This document shows positions 24,360 through 35,842 of a DNA stretch of 64,000 bases, one piece after another. This stretch comes from Klebsormidium nitens (taxonomy: Eukaryota > Streptophyta > Klebsormidiophyceae > Klebsormidiales > Klebsormidiaceae). The position numbers and the translations under genes were made by a program. Location: contig DF237182.1 in the NCBI GenBank assembly GCA_000708835.1, positions 62,001-126,000 on the forward strand. Reading direction: 5' to 3'. A model generated the notes under the pieces. It searched no databases and had not been told where the DNA came from. It saw nothing but the letters and a program-made list of their open reading frames with translations. The first letter of the stretch is position 1. Each line of letters opens with the position of its first letter.

Positions 24360-26745
24360 TTATTTACACCCAACCTCAACGCGCGCATCCTCTCCGAGGG
24401 TGGGGTTCTTGCACAGGTTTTGCACGTCGATGTAGCCTAGAAGAGCATCCTCAAATGTGGCGCCCTCCAAGTTGGCGCCCACGTATGTGGCCCCGGAGAG
24501 GACAGTGTTTCTGAAGATGGCGCCCCTGAGGTCCGCCTTCTCGAAAGCAACACGGTCTACCACTGCGCTAGTAAAATCGGTTCCTGAACAAGAAACATTT
24601 GGTCAAAATGCGTTTTGAACCAAAAGTATTTCAAGGTGAGGGAGTCTCATGAAGATCCTTCAAATCAGAAGTACTCTATCAGCCTACTAGCTGCCACTAA
24701 GGTTTGAAAAGCTGACGACTTCTCTCGAATGCGGTATTCTCCATTAGAATGTGCTCCATAAGTTGCGGATGCACCCAATTCTGGTTGTGTAAAAGCGTTC
24801 TCCAGAGGCCAGCAGTTCGTTTGCTGCAAGCCACATGAGACGATCATGGTGGTATGATACTTGAAACATGGTTGAAACCAGAAGAAAGCAAAAGCCTGTT
24901 TTAGAATCAGACGAAATCTTCACGAATACTTACCCTTGAAGCTAGCACCTACTGCATACGCCTTGGTCATGATTGACTCAGACAAATCCGCATTATCGAA
25001 GTTGGCCCCCGGCAGGAGCGCTGACGCCAGGACCTTCCCCTTGAGCTGCTCCTTCTCACCCGTGTAGACGCAGTTACGCAAGTCAAGCACTTTGTCAGAC
25101 ACACCGTTTGCCTGCAGTAGAAAGTGGTGTCGCTTACATATGCAGGAGAGCAGGTTGTCACCAGCCTCGTACAACAGACAAGATCGTAGCAGAAACTGTG
25201 ACAGCAGGGTACTCAAAAGAAGCAGGTTAGCAAGGCGTTTTATCAATTCGACTGATGCCCTGAGCTAACAGAGTAGCTGTTGTGCGGGGAACAAAAGGTG
25301 GCTCTGGATAGTGGGTTTAGCTTGTCTTCCATTGTGCGACAGGAGACTTCCAGGAAATTTGGGATAAGCTCATGATATCCCCTCAGGATACCAAGTATCC
25401 CGGATTGCAGTGTCCAGTGATTATATACAGCTGTCTAAGGGTGAGTAGAATTTCGATGTGTTCAGCTTCAAACATAAAGATGCAACTTGCCGAACAAGAG
25501 TCAAAGAATTTGCATCATTGGGGTTTGAGGTCAGGTCAAAAGGTGCCCTACCTGTCCAATGGTGTTGCCTACATACGCTCTCTCGCACCGGTTGGGGTCC
25601 GTCGAAAGGGGAGGAAGCCTGGCTCCTGATGAGCTCGCAGCTAAAGCCGGAACGGCAGCCCCCGCAAGAGTGAGGGCAGCGCAGGCGCCGCAGACCATCT
25701 GGCGGACAGACTTTGACCACTGCTCAACCGACTGTGCTTCTGTGGACTTGGCTGCAAGAGGAAAGTCGTTCTAGGATCCAGCAGGACCGCTCTGCAAACC
25801 GTCTTCTGGAAAAAACTATGCCAACATCACGATGTGGAATGATGTGGATTATCCCGCTAGACTGTGCAACACGGTGGTTACGTCTGTTGCCAAAGGGGCC
25901 ACAAATCGAGTACGTTGAGATTGTCTGCAACATTCAGTGACAACTCAGAGGTCCCGTCAACCACAACAAACCCCATAAGCTGGAGCCAGCTGTCTGCCTT
26001 CTGTATTGGCATATACGCCTCTTCCCATTGTGCACTGCAGCAATCTTGAAGTGCATCACAAAATACGTACGAACAAGAGGAATGCAGAAAGCATCATCCG
26101 GATCCCAAATCATAGATGCAAGCCTCCTTGTTTCAAAGTGATCGATGAGGTGTAGCAAAAGTGCAGGAAGCATCGATGGCTTGGTGGTGGTCAAAAGAAA
26201 AACATAAGTGCACGAGTGACAAGTACGACAAGTTGAGTTTGGAGATATGCGAATAAGCATCAGACCTGAACTTGGACTCAGCACCATCAAAGCACAACTC
26301 CAGATGTACAAGACATTCTTACAGACACCACCGGCAATTTCTTACTTTGTATGCCAGAATCAAATGTAACGAAAACTTCTCCAATCCGAGCCGGCATTGT
26401 GGTGCCACTTGTCGAGTAGACTTCGCAATGTTTCTAAGTGACTGCAACTCTACATGCAAGTGCTGGCAATAACCGCACTCAAACTGACGGCCCGAACAGA
26501 CTTCGCAACACCAGATTCAACTTGGTGAATTGGTGAACTCAAAAGCCAGCAACACAAAAAAGGGCAATGCAGCAAGCCGTACCAGCGCTCCTCGCCAAGA
26601 AAGGTTGCTGACGCTTGATGAGAGGAGCGCTGCTTGGGCTCACAATCCTCTGGCCATTGAACTCCTTCCGGAAATTTGCCAGGCTGCCAACTCTCTGCTG
26701 CATTAGACCTGCAGCACTTCCTGTGACGCACGCACTGGACGCCAT
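24360..26745 (-). CDS. Thylakoid-lumen pentapeptide-repeat protein (4 exons, 254 aa)
   Basis: Soluble thylakoid-lumen protein of the pentapeptide-repeat family, closest in layout to the Arabidopsis 20.3-kDa lumenal protein encoded by At1g12250. Exons in transcription order: 26745-26583, 25751-25552, 25111-24934, 24583-24360; phases agree throughout. Exon 1 (MASSACVTGSAAGL..., rich in S, A, K and R) looks like a chloroplast transit peptide. Exon 2 adds a Sec-like lumen signal, MVCGACAALTLAGAAVPALAA, cleaved near aa 93; no twin arginine is seen. The mature part begins RLPPLSTDPNRCERAYVGNT. It then carries A(D/N)LxG-type repeats (GANFDNADLSE, GASFKGTDF, EKADLRGAIF, GANLEGATFED), which form a right-handed quadrilateral beta helix. 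The tail GYIDVQNLCKNP...VEVGCK is typical of the subfamily. Its biochemical role is not known for the family. It is divergent from Ku80, with 559 bases between start codons. Confidence 0.9.
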
Positions 26746-27304
26746 CGCTGCCTCGTACTTTAGCACAGCCACACGACAGAGAAAGCCTCAACAGCGTCTT
26801 CTGCCTTTGGTCTTCAAATGCTGATGGCAATGCCGTCTCTCTCTCCTGTCCTGAATCCCCTCTTGACAATGAATGGTCGGAACGTGCCCTTCTCTGAAAG
26901 TTGGGAGTGCGCCGTGGGGGCTCACGAGTCGTGTGCTCCCTTAAACCCCCCAGTTCGAACCTCAGTCTCAGACCTTGGTGTCACGTTCCTTCCGGCGCCT
27001 TTTGATTTGTATTTCTTGACACCTATGGAAGCTGACCGCGACCGGTTACGAGATAACCCTTGGAGAATCTCTAAAATGGGAAGCAGCTCTGCTGTGAATC
27101 AGAAATGAACAAAATATCCAGCCTGATCCAGCCGCTCAAGCTCAGGGTAGAAGGAAGGAATGTTGCACTTTTGGCTTTTCAATCTGCTTGAATCCACAGC
27201 ATTCGCATGGGAGGTAGCGCTTGATGAATGCATAGACGGTGCAGGGACACGTTGAAAGTCACCTGACAGGTTGCTCCAGCTGGGAGGAGTCATCAGCTCA
27301 AAGA
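26746..27304. promoter_or_regulatory. Putative bidirectional promoter, pentapeptide gene and Ku80
   Basis: Only 559 bases separate two divergent start codons, so both 5' UTRs and core promoters must lie here unless a non-coding first exon lies elsewhere. I could not assign a TATA box or specific factor sites with confidence. Confidence 0.5.
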
Positions 27305-30300
27305 ATGGGTTCTCGCAGCAAGGTCAGTGCGACATTTGAACATCATCTTTTGTTATCTTGATACAATTGCTTCTGACTGTGTCTCTGTTTGCAACGCAGC
27401 TTGGATGTTACAGGACAGGAAGAGGAGTAGCGATCTTGGAACATGCATCATTTTGTGGTAGAGTGGTAGAGTGTCGACTCTGGTGGCCTCAATAAGGTTT
27501 GTGTGTTGCTGCAGGACACGACAGTGATCCTTCTCGATGTGAGCACATCGATGCACCCGCACCTCCAAGAAACGATCCGCTGCTTACAAGGTTATCTCCA
27601 ACAAAAGGTGCAGCCACCACCACTAACTATAATTGGTTTTAAGATTGGTTGGAATAAGCTCAAGTCAGAATTCTGGAGCGGGTGGGCTTTAACGAGGCGG
27701 TTTAAAGTGGGTACGGGTGTGTAGCTTCACTTGTAGTATAACCTGAGCTCATCATGGATAATCTAGGGAACCATTCAAACATGTACCACCATATTGCCAC
27801 ATGCAATGAAAAAGCAGAGTGGCAAGCGTAGCTGCAATCTGTCCAGATGTATGGCCTCTCTTACGTGTTTTTGCGACGCACCATCGTATAAGTGCGCACG
27901 TCAAACACTGCTGCAACAAGTTGGCAGCCTTCAATTCGAAGTGTACAAGCTAAAGTAAAGATGCTTTGCTTTGTTGTTTCATCAATGGACGCCACTGCAT
28001 TAGCAGTTGAGCCCCACACTTATGCCCACCTGTGATGTCGGATAACTCAAGGAACTTTGAAGGAAAGCTTTTTCCAGGTAAGGAAGTAATCTTCTACCGG
28101 AACCTTGACGTTCGCTCTCTGTGGCCCGCAGTTCCTTTCTGCGAGTGGTCAGAAGGATGAAGTGGGGCTTGTCCTGTTTGGCTGCGACTATACGGACAAC
28201 GACCTGAATGAGCAGATGGGAGGATACGAGGGGGTGATTGTGGCGAACCCCATCCAGCCAGTCAACTTGAACTTTGTGAAGCAGCTGGACACTCTCCCCA
28301 AAGGAGATGGAACAGCTGACTGTATCCCCAGTATCAACAGCTTAGTTGACTGTTTGCTAAAGAATACTCAAGAGTCAGCACTTGTCATCAAGTGTACCAT
28401 TGGATTTCGATTCTGGTCCAAGCTGTCGTCAGAAGCATCTTGTATTGTATCTCGGTGCAGATAAGTTCAAGCGAAGAAAGCCTTTGTAGAAGTTTGTGTT
28501 TCATGTTCCCGGTTCTTGAACTTGACCCCAAACCAGTCCTCGATGCGGTGGTGGTTGGGTTGGGCCTCCTTATTGAGCGAGCGGGCGACAAAAAGCTTGC
28601 TGGCAAAAAGCGCCTGTGGCTACTCACGAATCTCGAGTCCCCAGTGAAAGAGCCGGCTGAAGGGACGATTGAGGAACAAGCAGCCACAATTGCAGGCAAG
28701 TGACGAAGCCAGAGATTTTACGTTATGCCTCCCTGACTGCCCCCCTGATAATCCCTTAAGCGTAGATAATGACTTCTTTTCCAAAGGTCTTCAACACAAA
28801 TCATCTTTTGAAAGTAGTCGCTCTTTGCCAGGCTGTATGAGTTCATCTCGGGCCTGAGTTAGCCGGTTTCGGTGGAGGGTTCTTCACATTTCTGATGACA
28901 TCCGTTGCTTGACAATCTGCGTATCCCACGTTGGCATCATTTGTCCCTAACACAGCCAATTCCCAGGGCCACAAACATGCTTTCCAACATCATTCTGACC
29001 GCATCTTTTTCACAATGTTTCGCGCTTTACTTACCGCTATATCTAGATGCAGCCGGAGTCGGCTGGCCTGATTAGCCAAACGACAGAGAGGTGAAAATCG
29101 TTTGCAGGCACAATGGTCGAGAAGGAGATCAGGTTAGAAGTCACGCGCATCCACTTCAAGCAAGAGGTGCAGACATCAACGAGCATCCAAAACGAGATTC
29201 TTCTTCGAAGGTTTGTTGGCGAAACCCACGGCCAGATACAGACGGTGTCAAGCGCACTAGCTCTAAGCGGCACACTGGCGACAGCAACACCAGCCAAAGC
29301 CCCAACAACGACCTACAGAGGGCCCTTGGAGGTCACGCCGAATTTGAAAATCAACGTGAGCCATTTTGCGGTCATGGCATCTCGAGGTCACACGTCGAAG
29401 GTCTAGAGTGCTTTTTGCTTCTTGTGGAGTCTCTCCGACTACGTTAAGCTCAATATTAGAGACTCGAAGTTCGATTCAACTCGATCAGGTGGTTGTTCCG
29501 GAGGCGGCTGGTGCGTCTGTTTCTGGAGGTTGACTCTGGCACAAGTCACTCATAGAGGCGAACACTTTCGTTGACCTGAAAGAAGGGCCTGACAATAGAC
29601 TACAACAGTTGGTGCATAAGTCAAACGATTGTTCTTGCTGGCGACTCACTCGATGTTAAGGGCACTGGTGTATTGCGACTCTGCCGGAATGGACGTCAGA
29701 ATGGAAGGTAACCGACGCTCGTACCAAGCAGGCAAATAAGACTAGAGTACTAATATCATCCGCCTGACTACAGATCTGGTGCTACAAGAAGACGGTCGAG
29801 GCGAAGCTCCCGTCGCTCAAGGGCTACTCGGACCGCGCCCCCGCGAGCGACCCCACCGCCCAGCACGAGATGGAGCGCATCACGGCGTATAAGAGCACGG
29901 CGGATCCTGACAGAGAGGTGCCCCCGGCAGAGCATACGAAGGCGTACCGCTATGGCCCGCAATTCATTCCGGTGGATCAGCACGTAGAGGAGGGGCTGAA
30001 GTTTCGAGCGGACAAGGGGGTCAAGGTCATCGGGTTTACGCACTCCAAGCACGTCCCCAGGTAACGGGCTCTCCTCGTAATCGTTTTCTTTGTCCGTCTC
30101 TCGTTGTTGCTCCGACTTCAACGTTGTTTGGCCTCTCTATTGCTCGCGCAATTTCAGTTCCTCAGCGGGGGGGGCGTCTTCGGCTCGATTCTTCTGAGCG
30201 ACCGCTTCAATCTCTTTGCTCTCTTCTTCTTGTCTTGTCCGCTCTCCCGTCTCTTTATACGATTGGTTCGACAGGTTCGAAGCAGTGGGCCTCACGTCCA

Positions 30301-33300
30301 GCAACTTGCCCCTGGCCTGCTCAACTGTCCGAACAATGTTTCTAGCAATTGTGTCCCCGCCTGACCTTACCAACCAGCGGCCAACAAGGCGAAGAAAAGT
30401 CTCGGCGCTATCATTGCTGCGCCAAGCCCGCCGACGGCATATCGCAAATATTCGTCCCGTTTCGTTTCCGTTCTGCATTCTTTCCTTCACGTGAAAGGAA
30501 AAGGCCAGTCACCTTGGGCAAAACCGCTCTGATCCAAAACCTCCTCGCACCCACAGGCACCTATTCATGAAGGACAGCAACGTGTTCATCGCCGAGCCGA
30601 CCAACGAGACGGCGGCCGTGTCCTTCTCGGCGCTCGTGCGTGCCATGCACCAGACCCACCGGGTCGCCATCTTGCGATGCGTGTACCGCGCCAACCAAGG
30701 CAGCGTGGCGCTGTCCGTGGGGACGCCCTGCCCCGCGGAGGAGGACCACCTCGTGAGTCGGTTCGCCGTTATGTGGCTTCTAGGAGGAAGTAGGACTAGC
30801 GACTTTGTGGGTCTAGTAGGAAACAAGAATCTTTGGACGCTTTATGTGCTTCAGAAAGATTGACGGCCCCATTGTGCTGCTCGACAGAAGGGAATGTCAG
30901 TCTGCACAGGGACGCAATCAGACCAGTTCAGGGTCGAATCGCCTGAGCAGATCTGGCATCTCTGAAGATGGTTGCTCGTCAATCTTGCGAATTTTATGAA
31001 AATGATCATTTGTGAGGCGACCGTACTCCCGTCTCTGACGCCCTGCGAAGACCACTCGATCGTTTGCTCCGTCCCCTTGCTACAAACGAACTGTCTCCTT
31101 GGCCGAACCTTGTCGAAATTGCGAGCCGCGACATCGATGTCACATGGATCCGCTCACACTGACGTCACCTTCCTCGCAGCCGGACTCGCTGATCGTGAAC
31201 CAGCTCCCGTTCGCGGAGGACGTCCGGGAGTACCCGTTTCTGGCGCTGGCTGACCAGCCCGAGAGCAAGCAGCCCAGCCTTGAGCAAATGGACCTAGCAG
31301 AGCAGCTCGTGCAGAAGCTGGATCTCGCGCCCGCGGCGGGAGAGGAACTGCTGGCGCCAGAGGCCACGCCCAACCCCACGCTCGAGGTAAACACTTGTAG
31401 CGAATTGGAGGTCTTGGTTCTTACGGCCTATAGCACCATTGGATGCGTCACGTCATTTGGAGTCCGCTCGTAGAGTCAGCAACGATGTTTATCATTCTGC
31501 TTATGAACAGAATGAAAATGAAGAAGATCCTGCGTTCCTGCTGGATGTTTTGGGGAGCTTTTCCGCTGCCGTTCTCTGCTATGAAAGTCATCAGATGTTT
31601 CATCCGAGAAGGATACTGTCTGTACAGACCCTTGGAGGCCAGCCAGATTCCAGCCTCGGAAGTGGACGCGAAACGCTCCGGTAGTTCCCTTTACCCCCGA
31701 TCCTGATCATCACAAAACGGCAGTGTGCGTGTGCATCCGATGAAGCTTTTACCGATCCGCTTGCAACAATTTGACTCATTCTTATTCACTTGTTCAATCG
31801 CTGCAGCGGTTTTACAACTTCCTTCATAAGCGGGCCGTCGAGCCAGAAGCGGCGCTTCCGCCCATCACCCCCACTGCCCGCGCTGTCATCGAGCCGCCGC
31901 CCCGACTCCTCGAAGCCGCCACTCCTCTCATCGAAGACTTCCAGACCAAGTTCAGCCTTACCGTTGCTGCCATTGTGAGAAAGTTTCGCCCTGCAATTTC
32001 CTGGGGACACCTTGGCCACGTCTGCATGGATATTCATTGTGTCCAGCAATCAAAACAGTCGCTTATGCTTACCGTGATTAGAATAGTGAGCAATATGCTT
32101 TACTGCGCTTTAGTAGCCACCATTCCAATTGCATCACCTTAGGAGAAACCGAGTCCGCTCATCTGAGATTCTATTGTCTAGCTCTTTTGACCCTTTCTGC
32201 ATCGGTTCCCGGATCGATGAGTGATTGGAAATGAATGACATTGGTGATACATTCTGTCTTTGACTAGGGCAGTGGTATCAAAGGCTGTGCTTCAAGTGCG
32301 CCGCTCTGCTGCCGCCCTCAGAAGGACCGTTAACAGATTACGTCGATACGGGGTCCTCTGTCTAATCATAGTCACGTCCTCTGCTTTACCTCGTCTGCTG
32401 CGAGCGCTGCTTTCTGACAAAGCTGCTTCAAACAGTTTCTCCTGAGCTGCTAACCTCTCAGCGTTAGATGTCAACCTGTCCTCATTTCGAGAACGAAGGG
32501 GGTCGCAGAACGAACTCATGCAAAATTGCACTCCTTCTTGGCAGGAGGACAAGCCGTCCTGGCGAGGACGAGTCCCTCTCCAACATGTCAACTTTCAGTA
32601 AGGGGTCTTGGTTATCATCCTACAAACATTCTGCGTCTTTCTTCCTGACAGGAGGACAAGCCGTCCAAGCGCTTCTGGCGCGACCGCCACGCGGGCCAGG
32701 ACGAGGCCCCCGGCCAGCTGGACAACGGCGCGAGCACGAGCGGCACGGCCGCGGACCCCATCTCGCTGGACGATCTCGCGGCGCGGAAAGTGGACGAGGT
32801 TGGGACGGTGAACCCGGTGCAGGACTTCAATTCCATGATCGCGCGCACGGACGACCCGAACCTGATACCCAAGGTACTTGCGGAAACGGCAAGATGTTGG
32901 TGCTGTAATGCTTCTAAGCTTGCACAACGTGCCTTACTTCTCTTTCTTCAGTTTCTTGCTGCGGTGCCAGTCAGCAATCAATTTTAGGGAAGTCTCCGGC
33001 AGAGGACTTGGGGTTATCTGCTTATGTGGCGGGTTATGTCAAACGCCATCGTGCAGATTCCGCAGAGGGTGCAGTTGAATCCGGGGCCACTTAACGAACT
33101 ATGCTAGCAACTTGTAATGCAAAGTCTTTGTTCGAGTCTATAACTCCAATTCTTGAACGAGAAAATTTACTTCAGGAATGTGTGTGTGGAAGACCTTTGA
33201 TATGGATTGCCGCCGGGCTCTTCTCTTTGCAGGCCATCAAGGGCATGAAGGACGTCATCGACAACCTGGTGACGCAAGCATACCAGGGCAACACGTACGA

Positions 33301-34190
33301 CCAAGCGCTGGAGTGCTTACGAGCGTTGCGACGAGGGTGCATCCTGCAAAGCGTGAGCACTTTGTCGACTTGTCTTCCGAAGAGAGTACTCTTGAGAGTG
33401 CCCAGAACCTGAGGAGGCGTGTTAATAAGAGCACGAGTGCGCGGTGTCGCAAATGTAACGGAATATCCCCTTCGATCCCCGCACGCTGCCTTATCCTTAC
33501 GCTCTCTTGAGTTGAGGCTTGCATCACGAGCAAGGCTCGGAAGCTGCTACGGAGTTCCGCTACTTTCAAATGCAGGAACCACTGGAGTTCAACAGCTACC
33601 TAAGAGAAATAGCAGCCCGATCAAAGGGGAAGCGGCAGCACGACTTCTGGGAGCGACTGGTCAAGAACCAGCTGACGCTGATTAACCGGGACGAGGAGCC
33701 TGACAGGTGGGGACCATTCTCTGACTTTCTGTGCGGGTTGCAGAAAGGTTGATTCACAGGCTTTCACACGGGAACACAGGTCATCAACGCTGAGCACAAT
33801 TAACTGAATCGAATTGAGTTTACCGTAACGTATGTGAGCCGTCAGTCCAAGTTCAGATAGTCAAGGAGGAAAAGCTGAGGGTGCCCTTGGACACGTTTGA
33901 TGAGATTTCCAGTACCTTTGCCGATGACGTCACGTCTGTCGAACGGACGGTGCATGGACTTTCAAGCTTCAAGTTAGGGCAACGTGAATGCTCCAAGTGC
34001 CAGAAGTAAAGCCGAGATCTGGAGTGTTTTCTGACACGTTTGGACTTGCATGTCCTACAGCGACGTCTTACCAGAGGAAGCGCAGAAGTTTTTGACGGAG
34101 GCCGAGGCCAAGCCGCCGTCTGCGGTTGAGGAGCCAGAGAAGGATGAAGAAGTCGACGAGATGGCTGAACTTCTGGACATGGCAGAATAA
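27305..34190 (+). CDS. KU80: Ku80, DNA end-binding subunit of Ku (13 exons, 722 aa)
   Basis: Ku80 pairs with Ku70 as a ring on DNA double-strand ends, starting non-homologous end joining and protecting telomeres in the nucleus. Exons: 27305-27322, 27515-27607, 28132-28321, 28537-28695, 29108-29355, 29774-30060, 30557-30752, 31180-31386, 31807-31974, 32652-32873, 33233-33352, 33576-33706, 34061-34190. A vWA-like domain opens the protein (TTVILLDVSTSMHPHL; DEVGLVLFG; FLDAVVVGLGLLIER). The DNA-embracing core shows YRYGPQFIPVDQ, VKVIGFTHSKHVPRH, NQLPFAEDVREYPF and LVQKLDLAP. The arm and C-terminal segments follow (RFYNFLHKRA; NPVQDFNSMI; ALECLRALRRGCILQ; SDVLPEEAQKFLTEAEAK). Length fits the family (Arabidopsis about 680 aa, human 732). 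The first exon encodes only MGSRSK, chosen because it joins in frame. Intron 4 uses GC-AG. The acidic tail ending AELLDMAE resembles the vertebrate DNA-PKcs-binding tail. The identification is firm. Confidence 0.92.
28696..29107 (+). other. GC-AG intron (Ku80 intron 4)
   Basis: The intron begins GCAAGT after ATTGCAG and ends TTTGCAG. The GC donor joins EEQAATIA to GTMVEKEIRLEV in frame, matching Ku80 alignments. The donor AG|GCAAGT is the standard GC-AG consensus. No nearby GT donor gives a better frame. Confidence 0.75.
32538..32600 (+). repeat. Decayed copy of the Ku80 exon 10 start inside intron 9
   Basis: The acceptor and first codons of exon 10 (CAGGAGGACAAGCCGTCC at 32649-32666) are duplicated exactly about 108 bases upstream, again after a pyrimidine-rich TTCTTGG. 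The upstream copy then lacks about 30 bases relative to exon 10 but resumes similarity at AGGACGAG. A GTAAGG donor-like word follows, so a 53-base pseudo-exon could be spliced in and would shift the frame. Confidence 0.6.
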
Positions 34191-35416
34191 AAGGTTGTGC
34201 TTTCTCACTTGAGATCAGTGGTTCTATACCGGCTATACAAGCTGAAAGAAATATTGTCGGAGGGTCGGGCTGCATGGCAGTCCGATACAGGAGCAACGGT
34301 AGGCCGGTTATCTGGAATAAGAGTTACGGACAAAGGTCCATCAATAAGTCTGTACATATGCGACATTTGATACATAGGTTCTGTTGCGAAGAGACCAGTT
34401 TGTCTTAGGTTCTGGTCCATGCCACCATGCGAAGCAACTCATTACCACTGGGCATGAGCCGCATCATAAACAATCCTGCAGATCGCGAGGCGATTCAGCA
34501 CTGCACGTTGCTCCGATTACATAGATTGTTGAACCTATGATGCCGCCAACAGCATCATAAATGGCTCCTGCTGTAAGTTCAATTGCAGACATAATATAGA
34601 CAATCCAAAGACCCAAGTGCAGGAACTGTGCTGATTATATTAGGCACGCATGGAAAAGGTGAGGTTTGTTTTTGCATGTGCACACATGCACCTATAGCTC
34701 TAACATGTGATAGCGCTTACTAATCACGCCTAATATTCAGCATAAGTACATGTTTGAGAAGTTACCCTTAGAGGCCCTAGCATTAGAGCTGGAAATCTTG
34801 CTCACTAGCTTCAGTCATGTTCATTGTAGAATCCACATAGTCCATGCACATGTAGATAGACTGTACAACGGCACCATCCAATTGTCGTGTCGCGACGAAT
34901 CGACGTTACGTGTTCCTCAAGTCGATGATCGCTTTGCCACAAAGCTTGCTGGTTATAGGAGGATTGAAGCTGGAATTGTCGGAGCATCATTGCGCACACA
35001 GCCAATGGCCAAAATTCATGTGCAACTCTTTGCGGTGCCTTTTGCAAAGCGTCTACCTACATGGAAGACCGACTACAACACTGTCGGACAAACGCAATCA
35101 GCCATGTATGAAGAAATGTCGCTGCCAACCACGGCCCAAGCCAGTTTGAACTTGGCTGCAGAAATATGCAGAAATCCCAAGAGAGGATTCCGTTTGTTCT
35201 ATTAGTAGGCGCTCCAAAGCCTACTTGTTCCCAGCTTGTCGGCTACGTTCCTCCAATTGACATTGAATCACAGGAAGCTGCTTGTCGTCCACTCTGATTC
35301 TTCACAAGTTGAATGAGTGACACAATCCTAGTTGAGCACAAACCGTAAGGTAAGCATTCGTTGCAACCCATGTCAGTCAGCTTTCACACCCCAGATTCAA
35401 GCTTTGCCCTTCCCTG
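34191..35416. other. Convergent intergenic region with one orphan frame
   Basis: This region lies between the Ku80 stop and the prefoldin stop. Apart from a 151-codon frame at 34750-35205 it has nothing gene-like and presumably contains both 3' UTRs. The base composition is AT-rich. Confidence 0.5.
34750..35205 (+). CDS. Hypothetical 151-aa open frame, unrecognised
   Basis: A continuous frame starts with ATG (MFEKLPLEALALELEILLTS) and ends at TAG. It has no recognised domain, signal peptide or membrane segment. Its base composition is like the flanking non-coding sequence rather than like the GC-rich exons around it. It may be a young orphan gene, part of a Ku80 3' UTR, or chance. Confidence 0.2.
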   Translation: MFEKLPLEALALELEILLTSFSHVHCRIHIVHAHVDRLYNGTIQLSCRDESTLRVPQVDDRFATKLAGYRRIEAGIVGASLRTQPMAKIHVQLFAVPFAKRLPTWKTDYNTVGQTQSAMYEEMSLPTTAQASLNLAAEICRNPKRGFRLFY

Positions 35417-35842
35417 CTATTGCACAAGCACCCCCGGTCCCTGCCCTTCGCCGCTCTCTTGCTGCGCCCTCCGCACCTCCTTTTCGTTCTTATACCTGAT
35501 CTTGTACTTTGTTTGAAACTCCCCCAGCTCCTTCTTCTTCTTCTCAAACTGCTCGCTCAGCGTCTTCACAATCTGCGCCAGATTGTCTCTGTTTGCCGTC
35601 ACTGCCGGCAGCACCTCTTTCACCGTTCTTTCTACAAGCACGCTCCCCACGAGGCGGTAGCACTTCCGCGATGGCTCTAGGGGATCCAGGGTGGATACCA
35701 CCATGTTGTGCTCAACTTTCTCGCTCTCTAGTTCCTGCAGCTTGGCAAACAGGTTTTGCAGCTCGTTTTGGAGCTCCATGTAGCGGCGCACAATTGCCTC
35801 CTCGGAGTTTAGGCCCACGCTCTCGTTGCTACTGCTGGCCAT
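35417..35842 (-). CDS. PFD2: Prefoldin subunit 2 (141 aa, single coding exon)
   Basis: Beta-type subunit of the hexameric prefoldin chaperone, which holds nascent actin and tubulin and passes them to the CCT chaperonin in the cytosol. The sequence runs MASSSNESVGLNSEEAIVRR, then a long N-terminal helix (YMELQNELQNLFAKLQELES), the family hairpin HNMVVSTLDPLEPSRKCYRL, VGSVLVERTVKEVLPAV, and a C-terminal coiled coil (LAQIVKTLSEQFEKKKKELG). The length fits orthologues (about 148 aa in Arabidopsis, 154 in human). The frame is open 25 codons further upstream with another ATG at 35917, but the family N-terminus begins at the MASSS methionine. It is unusual in this window for having no coding intron. 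It converges with Ku80 and diverges from VPS13. Confidence 0.92.
   Translation of the reverse strand: MASSSNESVGLNSEEAIVRRYMELQNELQNLFAKLQELESEKVEHNMVVSTLDPLEPSRKCYRLVGSVLVERTVKEVLPAVTANRDNLAQIVKTLSEQFEKKKKELGEFQTKYKIRYKNEKEVRRAQQESGEGQGPGVLVQ

Noticed and set aside
27440-27515. GTGGTAGAGTGGTAGAGTG as a tRNA D-arm
   Set aside because: No matching acceptor stem, anticodon arm or T-arm around it; it lies in Ku80 intron 1 and looks like a small direct repeat.
33856-34008. 50-codon open piece (VKEEKLRVPLDTF...) as an extra Ku80 exon
   Set aside because: No acceptor gives its frame from exon 12, since AG+ATAG makes a stop; direct joining of exon 12 to 34061 matches the family.
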